Part shown: positions 57,508 through 64,000 of the stretch, piece by piece | Position numbering within the stretch: the stretch's first letter is position 1 | Layout of the letters: each line of letters starts with the position of its first letter | Source: Craterostigma plantagineum | Taxonomy: Eukaryota; Streptophyta; Magnoliopsida; Lamiales; Linderniaceae | NCBI GenBank assembly: GCA_027422505.1 | Contig: JAPQWV010000001.1 | Location: 6,324,001-6,388,000 of the forward strand | Length of the DNA stretch: 64,000 nucleotides | Reading direction: 5' to 3' | The notes under the pieces: model-generated | Seen by the model: only the letters and a program-made list of their open reading frames with translations | The model's database searches: none | Told to the model about the DNA's origin: nothing | Position numbers and translations under genes: made by a program

Positions 57508-59927
57508 CACTAGTAGAAAATGATAAATAGGCGACGGCACTTTCGGTCGCCTACAGTAGACGCGGTGGCACTTTCATAATTTTTTTTAAATTTTTGTTCG
57601 TCATAGGCGACGCTTTCTAGTCCAAAACAGTCGCCGATAATTGTCGAAAGCCTCCGGCGACGGTTCTTCTCTAAAAACCGTCGCCTATATACTTTTTTAT
57701 TTTATAAATATTGAACTTTGGAGACGGTTTCTATGTTCAAATCAAAAACCGTTGCCGAAACGCTATTAAATAAAGTATGGGTGACAGTTCCTGGCTAAGA
57801 ACCGTCGCCCAAACCCTATTAAAAAAATTAAAATAAGCATGGGGACGGTTCCTGGCTAACAACCGCGTCCATACCCTTTTAAAAAAGTAAAATAAGCATG
57901 GGTGACGGTTCCTGGCCAACAACCGTCGCCCAAGATTTTTAAACATTTATTTCTTTTTTATATCTTCACTTTGGGCAACGGTTAAGTGATATTTGGTTAA
58001 GAACCGTCGCCCATACCCCTTACTTAAACCCATCCTCTTCCCAAATATTTTCATAACCGCGCGACGGCGAGGACGAGCTGCTCCCTCTTGGCGATTCTTC
58101 CGATGACGCGAGCAATATTCCGACAATTTCGAGCTTGGAGAACACCGTAAGACCTCCACAAACCATTTACCTCTACGTATTTCACGATTTATGGCTCTAT
58201 GTGATTTCATAGCTTAGTATTGTGTATATTTGATTTTGGGGTTGGAGCATAATCTTTGTGAAAATTAGGTTTTTTAAAAATAAATTTGCACAATTTGAGA
58301 TTTTGGACGAATTTGGGGCGATTTCCGCGCGACCTCTCCTCTCTTGGCAATTTTTCCGGCGACTGCGACCCTTTTCCGACGATTCCGAGCTACGAGAACA
58401 TGGTATTTCACGATTAATGGCTTGAATCTTCCAAAATTGAAGCTTTTCGAAAATATCTCTTCCGAAATTTAATAGCATATGCGATTTAATAGCTTAGTCC
58501 TTTGTATTCCGTGCTTAACTTATGCGGTATATAGTCCCTTATTATATTCGATTTGAGGTTGATATTGAGCTTATTGTGAAAAATAGGTTCTGAGTCATCT
58601 TTGGTGAATTTGGAGAATTTGGGCTATTTGTGGCTGATTTGTGGGCGGTCGGAAGATTTCCGTGCTTGGACAGCTGCGCCCGTGCTTCTTGACAATTTTC
58701 TCCGGACAATACGTAAGTTTTCAAACCCCATATTTGATTCATATGCCTTTGTCTGTGTGAATTTACTTGCGGTTTTTAAGCTTAGATACCCGTTCAATGT
58801 TTTCTCATTAGGAGGAAACGTTGGATGGCTACTACGTCATGCGATACATGTACGATACTCTTTCCAGATGTGTCGGAGGGGATAGGTGCAACTTGCCAAC
58901 GGTATTGAACCTTTAAAACATCATCTTCCTTAAATCTCAATTTTACTATAGGTTTAATATGTTTTAATATTATCCTCTTGTTTAATGTTATAGATGCTAG
59001 AAGGCATCTCTTACGGCGACGAATCATTCAACGTAGTTCGGGAGTTGTAGGCGGAGCATTTTTACGAGGTCTTTTTATGTAGGTATTTTATTAGACTTCT
59101 GCGTTAATATGTCTGTATATATGTTATGAGACATTTGTTTGATGATATAATTGTTGATCTTTATTGAGTATTATTAGTTATTGTTTGAGGATCGATTGTT
59201 GGGGATTGATCTTTTGATTTGTTTGGGTTGGTTTGGATTGATTGTTGGGTCACGAAAAAATTGAAAAGAATAAAATTAAAAAATAAGCATGGGTGACGGT
59301 TCCTGGCTAAGAACCGTCGCCCATACCCATTTGAAAATTAAAATAATCATGGGTGACGGATCCTAGCTCAGAACCGTCAGACATATTCCTGCACATGGGC
59401 GAGGCTCTGGGCGACGGTTGTTACGGCGACACCGTCGCCCAAGGCTTAACTTTTTAAAAAATAAAAATAAAAATTAATAGGGTATGGGTGACGGTTCTTA
59501 GCCAGGAACCGTCATCCATGCTTTTTTTATTATTATTTTTTCAATTTTTCTACAATCAATCAAAAAACAACCCAAACAAATCAAAATGAAGATTTAAAAA
59601 TTTAAAAGCCTTGGGCGACGGTTTCGCTCAAGAACCGTCGCCCAAACTTAACATTTTCAAAAATAAATATTTAAAAACCTTGGGCGACGGCTCTTAGGTA
59701 ACAACGCAGAAACCTTCGCCCAAGTTCATATCTAAAAAAAAATAAAATGAAAAAGTGTATAGGCGACGGTTTTTAGAGAGGAAACCGTCGCCGGAGGCTT
59801 TCGACAATTACAGGCGACGGTTTTGGACTAGAAACCAACGCCTATGATGAACAAAAATTAAAAAAGAATTATGGACCACCGCGTCTACTATAAAGTGTCG
59901 TCGCCTATTTATCATTTTCTACTAGTG
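57508..59927. mobile_element. CACTA-type element with very long inverted repeats (2.4 kb)
   Basis: It begins CACTAGTAGAAAATGATAAATAGGCGACGG and ends with the inverse, …TATCATTTTCTACTAGTG. The terminal arms remain alignable for over 200 bp, and the GGCGACGGTT / AACCGTCGCC repeat zones extend about 500-650 bp inward. I could not find a clean 3-bp duplication (flanks CAT and TCA). The centre carries a Ulp1-type coding fragment (58,810-59,085) and two related leader-like segments (about 58,060-58,150 and 58,320-58,400). Confidence 0.75.
58810..59085 (+). pseudogene. C-terminal fragment of a transposon Ulp1-like protease
   Basis: The exon-like piece GYYVMRYMYDTLSRCVGG ends at CCAACG|GTATTG (donor near 58,900). 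After an AT-rich intron ending in TTATAG at about 58,993, MLEGISYGDESFNVVREL follows, then TAG where the family has Trp, and AEHFYEVF. This matches the C-terminal end of Ulp1-like proteins encoded by plant CACTA and MULE elements. The residue where the catalytic Cys of CGYYV is expected reads Asp (LDGYYV). The rest of the protease is absent. Confidence 0.6.
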
Positions 59928-60766
59928 TCACCTTATGATGATATGCCAATTCTTGACCCGTGCTAAACATAGGGTTGTGAGTGCGGCTAAGGCTTCAACA
60001 AACTTAACTTTTTGAATCCTTGGAGAAAAACTTGTTTACACCAAAGGGATCCCCATGTCATTTCTATGTGGAAATGTTCTCGCATTCGTTTCATATGAAT
60101 GTAGAGAAAGTTCCCACAAACATTTTCGGATTCTCTAAATGTTTTGCCGAAACATTAGATTGCATAAAGATCTTATCAATTATATGTTGGCAATACTAAA
60201 CAGACAGTTATTTTAAGATTGTTGGTACATAAAAACATATGCCAGGCATAACGGACTTATCGCAAGGAAATTGCGACTGTCGATTTTCTTAAACAGATTC
60301 GCTCCCTCACGATTGTGTTGAGATTTTACGAACGTCCATCAAACTTTGAGAGTCGTGATACTTTCTTAGGACCCGAACGGCACCACCATCGAATTCAAAC
60401 AAACGGATAGTATGAGCAGATCCCCAGACACTTGCACACGATACTTGTTGTTTTCTTAACTTTCTTTCCCGACGAGTATAATCCAGTATAAATAGGATCA
60501 GAAAATAGTTTCGGAATACAAAAACAACTCTTCGAAGACTTTGAAATCGAACCGTATTGGTCTTCCGAAGAATATCATTTGAATTAAAATATCGTTCCAA
60601 CTAATTTGAATATTACAAATTCAATTAGATTATTAGATTCAATCAGAGTGCGTTACTATTCGCATATCTGGAAACAAAATCGCATGATATTACGAATTAT
60701 AAAATCTTAATTTCAAATTCAAATACACCGTTTGGAACCGTCTCGTAGTAAGAACATCCCACAACC
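59928..60766. other. Intergenic DNA with LTR-like character
   Basis: No gene recognised. A TATA-like CAGTATAAATAGGATC at about 60,483-60,498 suggests a decayed promoter or LTR. Edges were not found. Confidence 0.35.
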
Positions 60767-60980
60767 CTAACCATTCCACTCCTGGCAAAAGTCGTCGACA
60801 CAAACACCTCGTCTCAATCAACCACAAACAGTATTCTTTGCACACTATGTACCTAATCCTACGATCATAGACAACATAGTTTCCCCGTCAGCGACGTAAT
60901 GAAATCGCAGTAGAACTTAGTACTCCCCCCAATGTTCGTCTTGAAATGCCAGCTGAAGCTTGTTTGGATATCACTGCTTC
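60767..60980 (-). pseudogene. C-terminal half of an S1-like gene
   Basis: On the minus strand SFSWHFKTNIGGSTKFYCDF, then (other frame) GNYVVYDRRIRYIVCKEYCL and WLIETRCLC, then (third frame) FCQEWNG with a stop at 60,767-60,769. This is the second half of the S1 fold with its cysteines but at least two frame changes. The N-terminal half is missing at this spot. A complementary half in the opposite orientation is at 62,350-62,577. Confidence 0.75.
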
Positions 60981-62003
60981 ACTTGGAAGCAGGAGATATT
61001 GAACTAAGTGGTAGTCAGCCCCACACTACTGAATATTATTGAACATGTCGAGTCTAGTGTGTCCTCACCATCCAAATGTTTTTATATCTTTTTAGGACAC
61101 ATACACTTTTTTTTTCTTATATAGACTTTGTGACCAGATCAGAACTTCCGTAGACATGTTCTTTTTAAAAGACATGCTTCGAGGATCGGAAGGAAGTCCG
61201 ACCGTTGCAACATCAAAGCAACAATGGTTTCGGCCATCTTCTACGAGCCTTTCTCCTAGTTGATGTCAACGGGATGCCTATGTGGCCCCGATACTCATTT
61301 CGACGGATTGCCTTTGTGGTTTCGTCCAGTTATTACCCTACGACCTGTCGTTTGTGTCCTTAGCCTCCTATACAAGCATGCCGATCTCGTTAACACGAAT
61401 CTCCATGAGGGGGAGAAGGGGATATGTATAAACAAACAGGTCGGATCATCCACCAATTCCGCCGCACGCAACACTCTGGAACTGGGCTCTCATGCACATG
61501 AATGAATAATTCGAAGGAACCCAGACACATTTTCGGAAATTCCAAATCTCAAACATCGTCAAAGAATCAAGCAAAGACCATAGAGTCCAACGATTGAAGT
61601 TGTCGCCTCATGTACGACTCTCCGATTTTAAAGAAACACCTCAATCATAACGCAAGGTTGAACAAACGTAGGGGGAGTTGAGCTACAATCGAACGGAGAG
61701 ATAGGACTCAATGACAAGATATGGCCAACAACTTCAGCATGGACTTCAAGAATCAAAGTTGCCGACTCGTGTACAGCTCTTCGAGTTTAAAAGAAAACTC
61801 CCAATCCCAACAAAAGGTTTAGGGGGAGTGGTGACTATCCAGGGGAGAGATCGAACACAAGAGAGAGGATCCAACAAGCAGCTTTGAACACTTAAGAGAA
61901 GAAAAGTCCAAGATACGGTGAGCTTGGATCTTTTAAAGAAGTGGACGATTACAAGACGAAGATAACAAGCGCTGAATTGCAAATGGAACACAAAAGGGGA
62001 GAT
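60981..62003 (+). mobile_element. 3' internal remnant of a Copia-type retrotransposon
   Basis: This lies just upstream of an LTR and ends with a polypurine tract, CAAAAGGGGAGAT. GGGGGAG runs recur at 61,408, 61,663 and 61,814, typical of the region after the pol ORF in Copia elements. Two diverged copies of a segment of about 140 bp (about 61,580-61,720 and 61,745-61,885) share AAGTTG.CG.CTC.TGTAC. No intact protein-coding region. Confidence 0.6.
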
Positions 62004-62344
62004 TGTTAGGAAATATTTATTGTGTTCAATTAATTATTTTATCTTAGCTTTGTTATTTATATTAAGCTAATAGATTGTAAATATACCTTATCTGTGGGTA
62101 ATTAGTTACTTTTGGGCTCAATAGCCCATTAGGGCTTATGTATAAATACCCTAAACATTACATGTTTAGGGTTACGGATTCAGAATCAGAGTTTAACTAT
62201 TTTGCTAAGTAGCTTGCGCATCCCACTCTGTTCAAACTCTGCACATCGTCTAGTGGTATTACTGCTCTTTAGCATCCGAAATTCATCGTCTAAGGTAATA
62301 CTAATTATATGAATCCTGTCAAGGTTGGATAAATCGGACCAACA
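62004..62344 (+). repeat. LTR of a Copia-type element (341 bp)
   Basis: It starts TGTTAGGAAATATTTATTG directly after the polypurine tract and ends AATCGGACCAACA. A TATA box (TGTATAAATACCC at about 62,140) lies inside. GAGAC follows; the matching left-hand target copy was not found because the element's 5' part is gone. Confidence 0.75.
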
Positions 62345-62349
62345 GAGAC

Positions 62350-62577
62350 ATACAACAGTTTTATCATAACCCTAACCATAATTCTGATATTAATCACCCT
62401 CAATTAATTACTTGAGAACCCTAACAGCAGATTCTCCTGCATTAAGCCCTTCGTCCACCAATCTATTCGAAACAATAGTTGTGGAGGTAAAGAACGATAT
62501 TCAAGGAGAAAACGCAACGGCCCACTGTTACTCTTCGGAGGACGATATCGGGACCCACAACCTCTTCTACAGTAAGG
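62350..62577 (+). pseudogene. N-terminal half of an S1-like gene
   Basis: A signal-peptide-like stretch (FIITLTIILILITLN) is followed in another frame by LSPSSTNLFETIVVEVKNDI and QGENATAHCYSSEDDIGTHN, the first half of the S1 core. Homology stops at about 62,575, where GGTGTGTTTGGTTCAAG begins, a MITE-like start. The Copia LTR lies right against the 5' end and has probably replaced the start codon. There is no second half downstream. Confidence 0.75.
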
Positions 62578-63350
62578 GTGTGTTTGGTTCAAGAAATTTA
62601 GTGAGGAAAGGAAAAGGAAATGGAAAGGGAAAATCATTTTTGTGTTTGGTTGACTATAGAAATAGGTGAAGAAAAGAAAAGAAAAGAAAACTTAAGTTAG
62701 TTTTGAAGCAAAAAACATGGAAAATCATTTTCTTCACCAAATGGTGAGGGAAATGAGGGAAAAGCTAACATAAATTAATTTCTCTCTAGTTTTCTTTTCC
62801 TCGCCATTATCCACGAGATTACGTGGCTCCCCGTAATTTAGTGAAACATCGTTCTATTGGGAGATCGATGAGTGGGTAAGGCTCAGGTGTGCATGTGCCG
62901 TTGGACCTAATGCGGTGACTTCTACCCGGTGGCTAATAAATTAGCACATGTACCTATGGGGGTTGGTCCGAGTAATTTGTGAGCTAAGGGAATTTTGTAT
63001 CTTCCGCTCTTCGGTCTTGTCAAGAATTTCCAAATAGGGGTAGTTTTATGAGTTTGAGATCGTCACTAACACTCGGCTGTATTCCGGGGATAGGTTCAGT
63101 TTGGTCTGACTGAACCATGGGAACTTGAAATCCATACATCCGGTACGAAGTGATGCGTGCTGCTTGATTTTGGTCAGCGGTTCGGAGCAGGTCTGTTGAG
63201 GTCATTGCCAAGTTAGCACTAGAAGCCACCATCGCCTTTTGAAGAGAGTTGACCGTTGTAGGCTTGAGATTCGTCCTTGAAGTTTATCTTTGGAAGACGG
63301 GGGAATTCTTTTGAGGCAAGATTACGAGAGTATGAGGCCTTTCATTTTTT
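62578..63350. other. MITE-like start and unassigned DNA
   Basis: GGTGTGTTTGGTT at 62,578 and TTTGTGTTTGGTTGAC at 62,638 are phrases common in plant MITEs, but a right end was not found. 62,820-63,350 has mixed composition and no recognised gene. Confidence 0.35.
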
Positions 63351-63351
63351 T

Positions 63352-63550
63352 TTTAATATATATATATATATATGTATTTTCTTATTAATAATGTAATAGT
63401 AACTATATATTATATTATTTTTATATGTATATATATAATATAGATATATAATTTTTTTTATATATATGTATTATCTTATTAATAATGTAATAGTAACTAT
63501 ATATTATATTATTTATATATGTATATATATAGATATAGATATATAATTTC
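63352..63550. repeat. AT-rich tandem duplication of about 94 bp
   Basis: TATGTATT(T/A)TCTTATTAATAATG … ATATATTATATTATTT occurs twice (about 63,371 and 63,465), embedded in (TA)n runs. Confidence 0.8.
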
Positions 63551-63559
63551 TTTCTTTCT

Positions 63560-64000
63560 TTTTTATTCCTCCCCCTCAAATCATGCTACTTAAAACTGAA
63601 TACTCCCCCTCAAAAGATGCAAATACGAATCAATTTTATCTTTCGAATCTCTTTCCCTAAGTTCATGTAATTAAGTTTGCTCCCCCTCAAAAATTTAATT
63701 ATTGCTCCCTTTAACACAAATATAGGAGTTATTTCTCTTTAAAATAAAGATTTGCTCCCCCTCAAATTTAGCTCAAATAGAAAAAATGGTATTTATTAGT
63801 TGACTACGGAATATGCGTTATGAATTTCAAAATCTCGCAAGGTTATGAAATGCATATTTAAACATGTACTATTTTGAAAGATAAAGGCATTTATCAATTC
63901 AGCCTATATGCATACGTAAAAGTTTAAGCTCGAAAATTCTTTAAGATGTATGCATAATGAAAATGTATCTATAACATGGTATTTAATGCATTTCGGCTCA
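63560..64000 (-). mobile_element. Probable 3' flank of a minus-strand Copia element leaving the window
   Basis: CTCCCCCTCAAA or close variants recur at about 63,568, 63,592, 63,681 and 63,756. Read on the minus strand, TTTGAGGGGGAG is a hallmark of the region just after the pol stop codon of many plant Copia elements. The coding part would lie to the right of this window. Confidence 0.45.

Noticed and set aside
57505..59930. Three-base target duplication for the long-arm CACTA-type element
   Set aside because: The flanks read CAT and TCA. No shift of the ends gives a clean duplication, so I left it unconfirmed.

Overview
The window is plant nuclear DNA, almost certainly from a eudicot. It has intron-bearing genes with GT..AG junctions, plant-specific gene families (S1/SPH self-incompatibility-like proteins, a germin-like protein, PR-1) and dense nested plant transposons. 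It also carries a block of mitochondrial and plastid-type sequence, which is best read as an organelle insertion. I cannot name the species.

Layout, left to right. 1-5.5 kb: remnant of a large Ty3/gypsy (Athila/Tat-like) LTR element. Its 3' LTR carries a complete non-autonomous CACTA element. 6.5-8.1 kb: an S1-like gene (minus strand) split by a solo LTR, with a Stowaway-type MITE upstream. 9.7-10.2 kb: the one open S1-like gene. 10.9-11.3 kb: CACTA-family MITE. 12.0-17.6 kb: second gypsy element, 5' half only, with LTR, tRNA-Asp primer site and a frameshifted gag-protease-RT-RNase H. 17.6-21.3 kb: CACTA transposons nested in one another (TNP2, DUF4218 and DUF4216 remnants). 21.8-22.6 kb: hAT element with perfect 8-bp target duplication. 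22.8-23.4 kb: germin-like gene. 24.4-24.9 kb: frameshifted S1-like gene. 26.7-34.5 kb: a complete MULE with 11-bp target duplication, carrying a broken transposase (+) and a multi-exon Ulp1-type protease gene (-), the arrangement known as a KI/Kaonashi MULE. 36.6-37.0 kb: another frameshifted S1-like gene. 38.6-43.3 kb: degraded L1-type LINE (-). 46.6-50.9 kb: organelle-derived DNA (trnF, psbD, atp1, rpl16, ccmFC pieces and an unrecognised ORF). 54.7-55.2 kb: PR-1 gene with a frameshifted C terminus. 56.5-57.3 kb: solo LTR with nested hAT MITE. 57.5-59.9 kb: long-inverted-repeat CACTA-type element with a Ulp1 C-terminal fragment. 60.8-62.6 kb: two complementary S1 half-genes in opposite orientations, separated by a Copia remnant and LTR. 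63.6 kb onward: 3' part of another Copia-type element entering from the right.

The connecting theme is a dispersed cluster of S1-like secreted-protein genes, six loci by my count, almost all broken, embedded in and cut by transposons. Plausibly functional host genes are only the S1-like gene at 9,695-10,186, the germin-like gene (missing a conserved metal ligand and its C terminus) and PR-1 (C-terminal frameshift). Everything else recognised is transposon, pseudogene or organelle-derived sequence. All homology calls are from reading translated sequence; no database search was run.
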